A stretch of 64,000 nucleotides of DNA from Tomocerus qinae (taxonomy: Eukaryota; Arthropoda; Collembola; Entomobryomorpha; Tomoceridae). Below, piece after piece: positions 1-14,100 of this stretch (the stretch's first letter is position 1; each line of letters begins with the position of its first letter). The notes beneath the pieces were generated by a model that saw only the letters and a program-made list of their open reading frames with translations, did not search any database and was not told the DNA's origin. The position numbers and the translations under genes are program-made. The stretch lies in the NCBI GenBank assembly GCA_020055645.1, contig JAECZT010000011.1:248001-312000 (forward strand), given 5' to 3'.

Positions 1-1545
1 TAAAACAGGGGAAAATGTACAAAAATTCAAGAAAAATTGGCAATTTTGGATTCATGAATAGTAATATTATTAAATTCGATAATAAATACATCGATGGCAT
101 GAGCATGTGTAGGTCTTGACAAAATTTGAAAGAATTCTGAGCACTTTTACGAAAATCGATTTGGGCTTACTGCTTCCATCTTATGAAGTCCATGAAATTG
201 CTGACTGGCCGGATTATCAATCGCGTGGGGCTTAAGTGACTGGAATAAATGATTGATACGCGGCATGTTCAAACTACTTTAGTGTTTCATAGTCATAGAT
301 CATTAATAAAGGTCTACAAGTTAATAAAACAGGGGAAAATGTACAAAAATTCAAGAAAAATTGGCAATTTTGGATTCATAAATTTCAATATTATTAAATT
401 CGATAATAAATACATCGATGGCACCAGCATGTGTAGGTCTTGACAAAATTTGAAAGAATTCTGAGCACTTTTACGAAAATCGATTTGGGCTTACTGCTTC
501 CATCTTATGAAGTCCATGAAATTGCTGACTGGCCGGATTATCAATCGCGTGGGGCTTAAGTGACTGGAATAAATGATTGATACTTGGCATGTTCAAACTT
601 CATTAGTGTTTCGTAGTCATAGATCATTAATAAAGGTCTACAAGTTAATAAAACAGGTGAAAATGTACAAAAATTCAAGAAAAATTGGCAATTTTGGATT
701 CATGAATAGTAATATTATTAAATTCGATAATAAATACACCGATGTCATGAGCATGTGTAGGTCATGACAAAATTTGAAAGAATTCTGAGCACTTTTACGA
801 AAATCGATTTGGGCTTACTGCTTCCATCTTATGAAGTCCATGAAATTGCTGACTGGCCGGATTATCAATCGCGTGGGGCTTAAGTGACTAGAATAAATGA
901 TTGATACGCGGCATGTTCACACTACTTTAGTGTTTCATAGTCATAGCTCATTAATAAAGGTCTACAAGTTAATAAAACAGGGGAAAATGTACAAAAATTC
1001 AAGAAAAATTGGCAATTTTGGATTCATAAATTTCAATATTATTAAATTCGATAATAAATACATCGATGGCACCAGCATGTGTAGGTCTTGACAAAATTTG
1101 AAAGAATTCTGAGCACTTTTACGAAAATCGATTTGGGCTTACTGCTTCCATCTTATGAAGTCCATGAAATTGCTGACTGGCCGGATTATCAATCGCGTGG
1201 GGCTTAAGTGACTGGAATAAATGATTGATACGCGGCATGTTCAAACTACTTTAGTGTTTCATAGTCATAGATCATTAATAAAGGTCTACAAGTTAATAAA
1301 ACAGGGGAAAATGTACAAAAATTCAAGAAAAATTGGCAATTTTGGATTCATAAATTTCAATATTATTAAATTCGATAATAAATACATCGATGGCATGAGC
1401 ATGTGTAGGTCTTGACAAAATTTGAAAGAATTCTGAGCACTTTTACGAAAATCGATTTGGGCTTACTGCTTCCATCTTATGAAGTCCATGAAATTGCTGA
1501 CTGGCCGGATTACCAATCGCGTGGGGCTTAAGTGACTGGAATAAA
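1..1545 (+). repeat. 324-bp satellite array, first segment
   Basis: Tandem head-to-tail monomers of exactly 324 bp; the window opens inside a monomer. Monomer landmarks recur at 249, 573, 897 and 1221 (start of ATGATTGATACGCGGC). Two diagnostic sites divide monomers into types: TCATGAATAGTAAT versus TCATAAATTTCAAT, and GGCATGAGC versus GGCACCAGC. The monomer at 573 is a rarer type (ACTTGGC, GTTTCGTAG, CACCGATGTC). The segment stops where the hAT element was inserted. No gene is present. Confidence 0.97.
1538..1545. other. Left target-site duplication of the hAT element
   Basis: GGAATAAA directly precedes the CAGTG terminus and is repeated directly after the other terminus at 2145-2152. Uninterrupted monomers have one copy at this place. 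Confidence 0.92.
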
Positions 1546-2144
1546 CAGTGTACAAAATACCATTTACCACTTACCAGTGGTAAGTGGTTTTTAATGGTAT
1601 TTAACGTTAAATACCACTACCTGAAAAGTTGTGGTAAGTGGTATAAATGGTAAAAATGGTAAAAAATAGTTTCATTTAAATTTCGTGTCTGAATTTTGAA
1701 TAAAAATTGGTGCCAAAGTATGAAATAGCTTAGCAGATGATCATTGTTGTCACAAATTGATAAGTGTTCATCAATCAGAGTAAGATTCAACCAATGGGGG
1801 CACTAACAACTCTTGCTGATTGAGAAATTAATTGCAATTAAATTAGCATCAATTTTAAATGGGCGATACCAAATACAATCTTTCTCTCTTCATTTTTTTT
1901 ATAACTTTTGGCGTACTATCAAATAAATATGATTAATTTAATTGATTAAGGGGCTAATTGGAAATATTTCATAGAAAATAAAGTTTTAAAACTTATATTT
2001 TAGGAAGTCTAGGTATCTGTACTCAGCTGTCTAATCAATCGCTAAAATTTACCATTTTTACCATTAAATGCATTTTTACCATTAAGTGCATTTTTACCAC
2101 TGTGATGGTAAAAAAGGCTAAAAAGTGGTAAATTTTGTACACTG
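1546..2144. mobile_element. Non-autonomous hAT-type element (MITE), 599 bp
   Basis: The element interrupts one satellite monomer. It is bounded by an exact 8-bp target-site duplication, GGAATAAA (1538-1545 and 2145-2152), and removing element plus one duplication restores the 324-bp register. Terminal inverted repeats begin CAGTGTACAAAAT at both ends (13 bp perfect) and continue imperfectly with TTACCACTT-like sequence. Subterminal TTTACCA/TGGTAAA motifs are repeated many times near both ends, and there is a strong dyad just inside the left end (CCACTTACC-AGT-GGTAAGTGG). The 8-bp duplication and CAGTG ends fit the hAT superfamily, where subterminal short motifs bind transposase. There is no ORF, so it must have been mobilised in trans. 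Confidence 0.9.
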
Positions 2145-5100
2145 GGAATAAATGATTGATACGCGGCATGTTCAAACTACTTTAGTGTTTCATAGTCATA
2201 GATCATTAATAAAGGTCTACAAGTTAATAAAACAGGGGAAAATGTACAAAAATTCAAGAAAAATTGGCAATTTTGGATTCATGAATAGTAATATTATTAA
2301 ATTCGATAATAAATACATCGATGGCATGAGCATGTGTAGGTCTTGACAAAATTTGAAAGAATTCTGAGCACTTTTACGAAAATCGATTTGGGCTTACTGC
2401 TTCCATCTTATGAAGTCCATGAAATTGCTGACTGGCCGGATTATCAATCGCGTGGGGCTTAAGTGACTGGAATAAATGATTGATACGCGGCATGTTCAAA
2501 CTACTTTAGTGTTTCATAGTCATAGATCATTAATAAAGGTCTACAAGTTAATAAAACAGGGGAAAATGTACAAAAATTCAAGAAAAATTGGCAATTTTGG
2601 ATTCATAAATTTCAATATTATTAAATTCGATAATAAATACATCGATGGCACCAGCATGTGTAGGTCTTGACAAAATTTGAAAGAATTCTGAGCACTTTTA
2701 CGAAAATCGATTTGGGCTTACTGCTTCCATCTTATGAAGTCCATGAAATTGCTGACTGGCCGGATTATCAATCGCGTGGGGCTTAAGTGACTGGAATAAA
2801 TGATTGATACGCGGCATGTTCAAACTACTTTAGTGTTTCATAGTCATAGATCATTAATAAAGGTCTACAAGTTAATAAAACAGGGGAAAATGTACAAAAA
2901 TTCAAGAAAAATTGGCAATTTTGGATTCATGAATAGTAATATTATTAAATTCGATAATAAATACATCGATGGCATGAGCATGTGTAGGTCTTGACAAAAT
3001 TTGAAAGAATTCTGAGCACTTTTACGAAAATCGATTTGGGCTTACTGCTTCCATCTTATGAAGTCCATGAAATTGCTGACTGGCCGGATTATCAATCGCG
3101 TGGGGCTTAAGTGACTGGAATAAATGATTGATACGCGGCATGTTCAAACTACTTTAGTGTTTCATAGTCATAGATCATTAATAAAGGTCTACAAGTTAAT
3201 AAAACAGGGGAAAATGTACAAAAATTCAAGAAAAATTGGCAATTTTGGATTCATAAATTTCAATATTATTAAATTCGATAATAAATACATCGATGGCATG
3301 AGCATGTGTAGGTCTTGACAAAATTTGAAAGAATTCTGAGCACTTTTACGAAAATCGATTTGGGCTTACTGCTTCCATCTTATGAAGTCCATGAAATTGC
3401 TGACTGGCCGGATTATCAATCGCGTGGGGCTTAAGTGACTGGAATAAATGATTGATACGCGGCATGTTCAAACTACTTTAGTGTTTCATAGTCATAGATC
3501 ATTAATAAAGGTCTACAAGTTAATAAAACAGGGGAAAATGTACAAAAATTCAAGAAAAATTGGCAATTTTGGATTCATAAATTTCAATATTATTAAATTC
3601 GATAATAAATACATCGATGGCATGAGCATGTGTAGGTCTTGACAAAATTTGAAAGAATTCTGAGCACTTTTACGAAAATCGATTTGGGCTTACTGCTTCC
3701 ATCTTATGAAGTCCATGAAATTGCTGACTGGCCGGATTATCAATCGCGTGGGGCTTAAGTGACTGGAATAAATGATTGATACGCGGCATGTTCAAACTAC
3801 TTTAGTGTTTCATAGTCATAGATCATTAATAAAGGTCTACAAGTTAATAAAACAGGGGAAAATGTACAAAAATTCAAGAAAAATTGGCAATTTTGGATTC
3901 ATAAATTTCAATATTATTAAATTCGATAATAAATACATCGATGGCACCAGCATGTGTAGGTCTTGACAAAATTTGAAAGAATTCTGAGCACTTTTACGAA
4001 AATCGATTTGGGCTTACTGCTTCCATCTTATGAAGTCCATGAAATTGCTGACTGGCCGGATTATCAATCGCGTGGGGCTTAAGTGACTGGAATAAATGAT
4101 TGATACGCGGCATGTTCAAACTACTTTAGTGTTTCATAGTCATAGATCATTAATAAAGGTCTACAAGTTAATAAAACAGGGGAAAATGTACAAAAATTCA
4201 AGAAAAATTGGCAATTTTGGATTCATAAATTTCAATATTATTAAATTCGATAATAAATACATCGATGGCACCAGCATGTGTAGGTCTTGACAAAATTTGA
4301 AAGAATTCTGAGCACTTTTACGAAAATCGATTTGGGCTTACTGCTTCCATCTTATGAAGTCCATGAAATTGCTGACTGGCCGGATTATCAATCGCGTGGG
4401 GCTTAAGTGACTGGAATAAATGATTGATACGCGGCATGTTCAAACTACTTTAGTGTTTCATAGTCATAGATCATTAATAAAGGTCTACAAGTTAATAAAA
4501 CAGGGGAAAATGTACAAAAATTCAAGAAAAATTGGCAATTTTGGATTCATGAATAGTAATATTATTAAATTCGATAATAAATACATCGATGGCATGAGCA
4601 TGTGTAGGTCTTGACAAAATTTGAAAGAATTCTGAGCACTTTTACGAAAATCGATTTGGGCTTACTGCTTCCATCTTATGAAGTCCATGAAATTGCTGAC
4701 TGGCCGGATTATCAATCGCGTGGGGCTTAAGTGACTGGAATAAATGATTGATACGCGGCATGTTCAAACTACTTTAGTGTTTCATAGTCATAGATCATTA
4801 ATAAAGGTCTACAAGTTAATAAAACAGGGGAAAATGTACAAAAATTCAAGAAAAATTGGCAATTTTGGATTCATAAATTTCAATATTATTAAATTCGATA
4901 ATAAATACATCGATGGCATGAGCATGTGTAGGTCTTGACAAAATTTGAAAGAATTCTGAGCACTTTTACGAAAATCGATTTGGGCTTACTGCTTCCATCT
5001 TATGAAGTCCATGAAATTGCTGACTGGCCGGATTATCAATCGCGTGGGGCTTAAGTGACTGGAATAAATGATTGATACGCGGCATGTTCAAACTACTTTA

Positions 5101-8100
5101 GTGTTTCATAGTCATAGATCATTAATAAAGGTCTACAAGTTAATAAAACAGGGGAAAATGTACAAAAATTCAAGAAAAATTGGCAATTTTGGATTCATAA
5201 ATTTCAATATTATTAAATTCGATAATAAATACATCGATGGCACCAGCATGTGTAGGTCTTGACAAAATTTGAAAGAATTCTGAGCACTTTTACGAAAATC
5301 GATTTGGGCTTACTGCTTCCATCTTATGAAGTCCATGAAATTGCTGACTGGCCGGATTATCAATCGCGTGGGGCTTAAGTGACTGGAATAAATGATTGAT
5401 ACGCGGCATGTTCAAACTACTTTAGTGTTTCATAGTCATAGATCATTAATAAAGGTCTACAAGTTAATAAAACAGGGGAAAATGTACAAAAATTCAAGAA
5501 AAATTGGCAATTTTGGATTCATAAATTTCAATATTATTAAATTCGATAATAAATACATCGATGGCACCAGCATGTGTAGGTCTTGACAAAATTTGAAAGA
5601 ATTCTGAGCACTTTTACGAAAATCGATTTGGGCTTACTGCTTCCATCTTATGAAGTCCATGAAATTGCTGACTGGCCGGATTATCAATCGCGTGGGGCTT
5701 AAGTGACTGGAATAAATGATTGATACGCGGCATGTTCAAACTACTTTAGTGTTTCATAGTCATAGATCATTAATAAAGGTCTACAAGTTAATAAAACAGG
5801 GGAAAATGTACAAAAATTCAAGAAAAATTGGCAATTTTGGATTCATAAATTTCAATATTATTAAATTCGATAATAAATACATCGATGGCACCAGCATGTG
5901 TAGGTCTTGACAAAATTTGAAAGAATTCTGAGCACTTTTACGAAAATCGATTTGGGCTTACTGCTTCCATCTTATGAAGTCCATGAAATTGCTGACTGGC
6001 CGGATTATCAATCGCGTGGGGCTTAAGTGACTGGAATAAATGATTGATACGCGGCATGTTCAAACTACTTTAGTGTTTCATAGTCATAGATCATTAATAA
6101 AGGTCTACAAGTTAATAAAACAGGGGAAAATGTACAAAAATTCAAGAAAAATTGGCAATTTTGGATTCATGAATAGTAATATTATTAAATTCGATAATAA
6201 ATACATCGATGGCATGAGCATGTGTAGGTCTTGACAAAATTTGAAAGAATTCTGAGCACTTTTACGAAAATCGATTTGGGCTTACTGCTTCCATCTTATG
6301 AAGTCCATGAAATTGCTGACTGGCCGGATTATCAATCGCGTGGGGCTTAAGTGACTGGAATAAATGATTGATACGCGGCATGTTCAAACTACTTTAGTGT
6401 TTCATAGTCATAGATCATTAATAAAGGTCTACAAGTTAATAAAACAGGGGAAAATGTACAAAAATTCAAGAAAAATTGGCAATTTTGGATTCATAAATTT
6501 CAATATTATTAAATTCGATAATAAATACATCGATGGCATGAGCATGTGTAGGTCTTGACAAAATTTGAAAGAATTCTGAGCACTTTTACGAAAATCGATT
6601 TGGGCTTACTGCTTCCATCTTATGAAGTCCATGAAATTGCTGACTGGCCGGATTATCAATCGCGTGGGGCTTAAGTGACTGGAATAAATGATTGATACGC
6701 GGCATGTTCAAACTACTTTAGTGTTTCATAGTCATAGATCATTAATAAAGGTCTACAAGTTAATAAAACAGGGGAAAATGTACAAAAATTCAAGAAAAAT
6801 TGGCAATTTTGGATTCATAAATTTCAATATTATTAAATTCGATAATAAATACATCGATGGCACCAGCATGTGTAGGTCTTGACAAAATTTGAAAGAATTC
6901 TGAGCACTTTTACGAAAATCGATTTGGGCTTACTGCTTCCATCTTATGAAGTCCATGAAATTGCTGACTGGCCGGATTATCAATCGCGTGGGGCTTAAGT
7001 GACTGGAATAAATGATTGATACGCGGCATGTTCAAACTACTTTAGTGTTTCATAGTCATAGATCATTAATAAAGGTCTACAAGTTAATAAAACAGGGGAA
7101 AATGTACAAAAATTCAAGAAAAATTGGCAATTTTGGATTCATGAATAGTAATATTATTAAATTCGATAATAAATACATCGATGGCATGAGCATGTGTAGG
7201 TCTTGACAAAATTTGAAAGAATTCTGAGCACTTTTACGAAAATCGATTTGGGCTTACTGCTTCCATCTTATGAAGTCCATGAAATTGCTGACTGGCCGGA
7301 TTATCAATCGCGTGGGGCTTAAGTGACTGGAATAAATGATTGATACGCGGCATGTTCAAACTACTTTAGTGTTTCATAGTCATAGATCATTAATAAAGGT
7401 CTACAAGTTAATAAAACAGGGGAAAATGTACAAAAATTCAAGAAAAATTGGCAATTTTGGATTCATAAATTTCAATATTATTAAATTCGATAATAAATAC
7501 ATCGATGGCACCAGCATGTGTAGGTCTTGACAAAATTTGAAAGAATTCTGAGCACTTTTACGAAAATCGATTTGGGCTTACTGCTTCCATCTTATGAAGT
7601 CCATGAAATTGCTGACTGGCCGGATTATCAATCGCGTGGGGCTTAAGTGACTGGAATAAATGATTGATACGCGGCATGTTCAAACTACTTTAGTGTTTCA
7701 TAGTCATAGATCATTAATAAAGGTCTACAAGTTAATAAAACAGGGGAAAATGTACAAAAATTCAAGAAAAATTGGCAATTTTGGATTCATGAATAGTAAT
7801 ATTATTAAATTCGATAATAAATACATCGATGGCATGAGCATGTGTAGGTCTTGACAAAATTTGAAAGAATTCTGAGCACTTTTACGAAAATCGATTTGGG
7901 CTTACTGCTTCCATCTTATGAAGTCCATGAAATTGCTGACTGGCCGGATTATCAATCGCGTGGGGCTTAAGTGACTGGAATAAATGATTGATACGCGGCA
8001 TGTTCAAACTACTTTAGTGTTTCATAGTCATAGATCATTAATAAAGGTCTACAAGTTAATAAAACAGGGGAAAATGTACAAAAATTCAAGAAAAATTGGC

Positions 8101-11100
8101 AATTTTGGATTCATAAATTTCAATATTATTAAATTCGATAATAAATACATCGATGGCATGAGCATGTGTAGGTCTTGACAAAATTTGAAAGAATTCTGAG
8201 CACTTTTACGAAAATCGATTTGGGCTTACTGCTTCCATCTTATGAAGTCCATGAAATTGCTGACTGGCCGGATTATCAATCGCGTGGGGCTTAAGTGACT
8301 GGAATAAATGATTGATACGCGGCATGTTCAAACTACTTTAGTGTTTCATAGTCATAGATCATTAATAAAGGTCTACAAGTTAATAAAACAGGGGAAAATG
8401 TACAAAAATTCAAGAAAAATTGGCAATTTTGGATTCATAAATTTCAATATTATTAAATTCGATAATAAATACATCGATGGCACCAGCATGTGTAGGTCTT
8501 GACAAAATTTGAAAGAATTCTGAGCACTTTTACGAAAATCGATTTGGGCTTACTGCTTCCATCTTATGAAGTCCATGAAATTGCTGACTGGCCGGATTAT
8601 CAATCGCGTGGGGCTTAAGTGACTGGAATAAATGATTGATACTTGGCATGTTCAAACTTCATTAGTGTTTCGTAGTCATAGATCATTAATAAAGGTCTAC
8701 AAGTTAATAAAACAGGTGAAAATGTACAAAAATTCAAGAAAAATTGGCAATTTTGGATTCATGAATAGTAATATTATTAAATTCGATAATAAATACACCG
8801 ATGTCATGAGCATGTGTAGGTCATGACAAAATTTGAAAGAATTCTGAGCACTTTTACGAAAATCGATTTGGGCTTACTGCTTCCATCTTATGAAGTCCAT
8901 GAAATTGCTGACTGGCCGGATTATCAATCGCGTGGGGCTTAAGTGACTAGAATAAATGATTGATACGCGGCATGTTCAAACTACTTTAGTGTTTCATAGT
9001 CATAGCTCATTAATAAAGGTCTACAAGTTAATAAAACAGGGGAAAATGTACAAAAATTCAAGAAAAATTGGCAATTTTGGATTCATAAATTTCAATATTA
9101 TTAAATTCGATAATAAATACATCGATGGCACCAGCATGTGTAGGTCTTGACAAAATTTGAAAGAATTCTGAGCACTTTTACGAAAATCGATTTGGGCTTA
9201 CTGCTTCCATCTTATGAAGTCCATGAAATTGCTGACTGGCCGGATTATCAATCGCGTGGGGCTTAAGTGACTGGAATAAATGATTGATACGCGGCATGTT
9301 CAAACTACTTTAGTGTTTCATAGTCATAGATCATTAATAAAGGTCTACAAGTTAATAAAACAGGGGAAAATGTACAAAAATTCAAGAAAAATTGGCAATT
9401 TTGGATTCATAAATTTCAATATTATTAAATTCGATAATAAATACATCGATGGCACCAGCATGTGTAGGTCTTGACAAAATTTGAAAGAATTCTGAGCACT
9501 TTTACGAAAATCGATTTGGGCTTACTGCTTCCATCTTATGAAGTCCATGAAATTGCTGACTGGCCGGATTATCAATCGCGTGGGGCTTAAGTGACTGGAA
9601 TAAATGATTGATACGCGGCATGTTCAAACTACTTTAGTGTTTCATAGTCATAGATCATTAATAAAGGTCTACAAGTTAATAAAACAGGGGAAAATGTACA
9701 AAAATTCAAGAAAAATTGGCAATTTTGGATTCATGAATAGTAATATTATTAAATTCGATAATAAATACATCGATGGCATGAGCATGTGTAGGTCTTGACA
9801 AAATTTGAAAGAATTCTGAGCACTTTTACGAAAATCGATTTGGGCTTACTGCTTCCATCTTATGAAGTCCATGAAATTGCTGACTGGCCGGATTATCAAT
9901 CGCGTGGGGCTTAAGTGACTGGAATAAATGATTGATACGCGGCATGTTCAAACTACTTTAGTGTTTCATAGTCATAGATCATTAATAAAGGTCTACAAGT
10001 TAATAAAACAGGGGAAAATGTACAAAAATTCAAGAAAAATTGGCAATTTTGGATTCATAAATTTCAATATTATTAAATTCGATAATAAATACATCGATGG
10101 CATGAGCATGTGTAGGTCTTGACAAAATTTGAAAGAATTCTGAGCACTTTTACGAAAATCGATTTGGGCTTACTGCTTCCATCTTATGAAGTCCATGAAA
10201 TTGCTGACTGGCCGGATTATCAATCGCGTGGGGCTTAAGTGACTGGAATAAATGATTGATACGCGGCATGTTCAAACTACTTTAGTGTTTCATAGTCATA
10301 GATCATTAATAAAGGTCTACAAGTTAATAAAACAGGGGAAAATGTACAAAAATTCAAGAAAAATTGGCAATTTTGGATTCATAAATTTCAATATTATTAA
10401 ATTCGATAATAAATACATCGATGGCACCAGCATGTGTAGGTCTTGACAAAATTTGAAAGAATTCTGAGCACTTTTACGAAAATCGATTTGGGCTTACTGC
10501 TTCCATCTTATGAAGTCCATGAAATTGCTGACTGGCCGGATTATCAATCGCGTGGGGCTTAAGTGACTGGAATAAATGATTGATACGCGGCATGTTCAAA
10601 CTACTTTAGTGTTTCATAGTCATAGATCATTAATAAAGGTCTACAAGTTAATAAAACAGGGGAAAATGTACAAAAATTCAAGAAAAATTGGCAATTTTGG
10701 ATTCATAAATAGTAATATTATTAAATTCGATAATAAATACATCGATGGCATGAGCATGTGTAGGTCTTGACAAAATTTGAAAGAATTCTGAGCACTTTTA
10801 CGAAAATCGATTTGGGCTTACTGCTTCCATCTTATGAAGTCCATGAAATTGCTGACTGGCCGGATTATCAATCGCGTGGGGCTTAAGTGACTGGAATAAA
10901 TGATTGATACGCGGCATGTTCAAACTACTTTAGTGTTTCATAGTCATAGATCATTAATAAAGGTCTACAAGTTAATAAAACAGGGGAAAATGTACAAAAA
11001 TTCAAGAAAAATTGGCAATTTTGGATTCATAAATTTCAATATTATTAAATTCGATAATAAATACATCGATGGCACCAGCATGTGTAGGTCTTGACAAAAT

Positions 11101-14100
11101 TTGAAAGAATTCTGAGCACTTTTACGAAAATCGATTTGGGCTTACTGCTTCCATCTTATGAAGTCCATGAAATTGCTGACTGGCCGGATTATCAATCGCG
11201 TGGGGCTTAAGTGACTGGAATAAATGATTGATACGCGGCATGTTCAAACTACTTTAGTGTTTCATAGTCATAGATCATTAATAAAGGTCTACAAGTTAAT
11301 AAAACAGGGGAAAATGTACAAAAATTCAAGAAAAATTGGCAATTTTGGATTCATAAATTTCAATATTATTAAATTCGATAATAAATACATCGATGGCATG
11401 AGCATGTGTAGGTCTTGACAAAATTTGAAAGAATTCTGAGCACTTTTACGAAAATCGATTTGGGCTTACTGCTTCCATCTTATGAAGTCCATGAAATTGC
11501 TGACTGGCCGGATTATCAATCGCGTGGGGCTTAAGTGACTGGAATAAATGATTGATACGCGGCATGTTCAAACTACTTTAGTGTTTCATAGTCATAGATC
11601 ATTAATAAAGGTCTACAAGTTAATAAAACAGGGGAAAATGTACAAAAATTCAAGAAAAATTGGCAATTTTGGATTCATAAATTTCAATATTATTAAATTC
11701 GATAATAAATACATCGATGGCACCAGCATGTGTAGGTCTTGACAAAATTTGAAAGAATTCTGAGCACTTTTACGAAAATCGATTTGGGCTTACTGCTTCC
11801 ATCTTATGAAGTCCATGAAATTGCTGACTGGCCGGATTATCAATCGCGTGGGGCTTAAGTGACTGGAATAAATGATTGATACGCGGCATGTTCAAACTAC
11901 TTTAGTGTTTCATAGTCATAGATCATTAATAAAGGTCTACAAGTTAATAAAACAGGGGAAAATGTACAAAAATTCAAGAAAAATTGGCAATTTTGGATTC
12001 ATAAATTTCAATATTATTAAATTCGATAATAAATACATCGATGGCACCAGCATGTGTAGGTCTTGACAAAATTTGAAAGAATTCTGAGCACTTTTACGAA
12101 AATCGATTTGGGCTTACTGCTTCCATCTTATGAAGTCCATGAAATTGCTGACTGGCCGGATTATCAATCGCGTGGGGCTTAAGTGACTGGAATAAATGAT
12201 TGATACGCGGCATGTTCAAACTACTTTAGTGTTTCATAGTCATAGATCATTAATAAAGGTCTACAAGTTAATAAAACAGGGGAAAATGTACAAAAATTCA
12301 AGAAAAATTGGCAATTTTGGATTCATAAATTTCAATATTATTAAATTCGATAATAAATACATCGATGGCACCAGCATGTGTAGGTCTTGACAAAATTTGA
12401 AAGAATTCTGAGCACTTTTACGAAAATCGATTTGGGCTTACTGCTTCCATCTTATGAAGTCCATGAAATTGCTGACTGGCCGGATTATCAATCGCGTGGG
12501 GCTTAAGTGACTGGAATAAATGATTGATACGCGGCATGTTCAAACTACTTTAGTGTTTCATAGTCATAGATCATTAATAAAGGTCTACAAGTTAATAAAA
12601 CAGGGGAAAATGTACAAAAATTCAAGAAAAATTGGCAATTTTGGATTCATAAATTTCAATATTATTAAATTCGATAATAAATACATCGATGGCACCAGCA
12701 TGTGTAGGTCTTGACAAAATTTGAAAGAATTCTGAGCACTTTTACGAAAATCGATTTGGGCTTACTGCTTCCATCTTATGAAGTCCATGAAATTGCTGAC
12801 TGGCCGGATTATCAATCGCGTGGGGCTTAAGTGACTGGAATAAATGATTGATACGCGGCATGTTCAAACTACTTTAGTGTTTCATAGTCATAGATCATTA
12901 ATAAAGGTCTACAAGTTAATAAAACAGGGGAAAATGTACAAAAATTCAAGAAAAATTGGCAATTTTGGATTCATGAATAGTAATATTATTAAATTCGATA
13001 ATAAATACATCGATGGCATGAGCATGTGTAGGTCTTGACAAAATTTGAAAGAATTCTGAGCACTTTTACGAAAATCGATTTGGGCTTACTGCTTCCATCT
13101 TATGAAGTCCATGAAATTGCTGACTGGCCGGATTATCAATCGCGTGGGGCTTAAGTGACTGGAATAAATGATTGATACGCGGCATGTTCAAACTACTTTA
13201 GTGTTTCATAGTCATAGATCATTAATAAAGGTCTACAAGTTAATAAAACAGGGGAAAATGTACAAAAATTCAAGAAAAATTGGCAATTTTGGATTCATAA
13301 ATTTCAATATTATTAAATTCGATAATAAATACATCGATGGCATGAGCATGTGTAGGTCTTGACAAAATTTGAAAGAATTCTGAGCACTTTTACGAAAATC
13401 GATTTGGGCTTACTGCTTCCATCTTATGAAGTCCATGAAATTGCTGACTGGCCGGATTATCAATCGCGTGGGGCTTAAGTGACTGGAATAAATGATTGAT
13501 ACGCGGCATGTTCAAACTACTTTAGTGTTTCATAGTCATAGATCATTAATAAAGGTCTACAAGTTAATAAAACAGGGGAAAATGTACAAAAATTCAAGAA
13601 AAATTGGCAATTTTGGATTCATAAATTTCAATATTATTAAATTCGATAATAAATACATCGATGGCACCAGCATGTGTAGGTCTTGACAAAATTTGAAAGA
13701 ATTCTGAGCACTTTTACGAAAATCGATTTGGGCTTACTGCTTCCATCTTATGAAGTCCATGAAATTGCTGACTGGCCGGATTATCAATCGCGTGGGGCTT
13801 AAGTGACTGGAATAAATGATTGATACGCGGCATGTTCAAACTACTTTAGTGTTTCATAGTCATAGATCATTAATAAAGGTCTACAAGTTAATAAAACAGG
13901 GGAAAATGTACAAAAATTCAAGAAAAATTGGCAATTTTGGATTCATGAATAGTAATATTATTAAATTCGATAATAAATACATCGATGGCATGAGCATGTG
14001 TAGGTCTTGACAAAATTTGAAAGAATTCTGAGCACTTTTACGAAAATCGATTTGGGCTTACTGCTTCCATCTTATGAAGTCCATGAAATTGCTGACTGGC

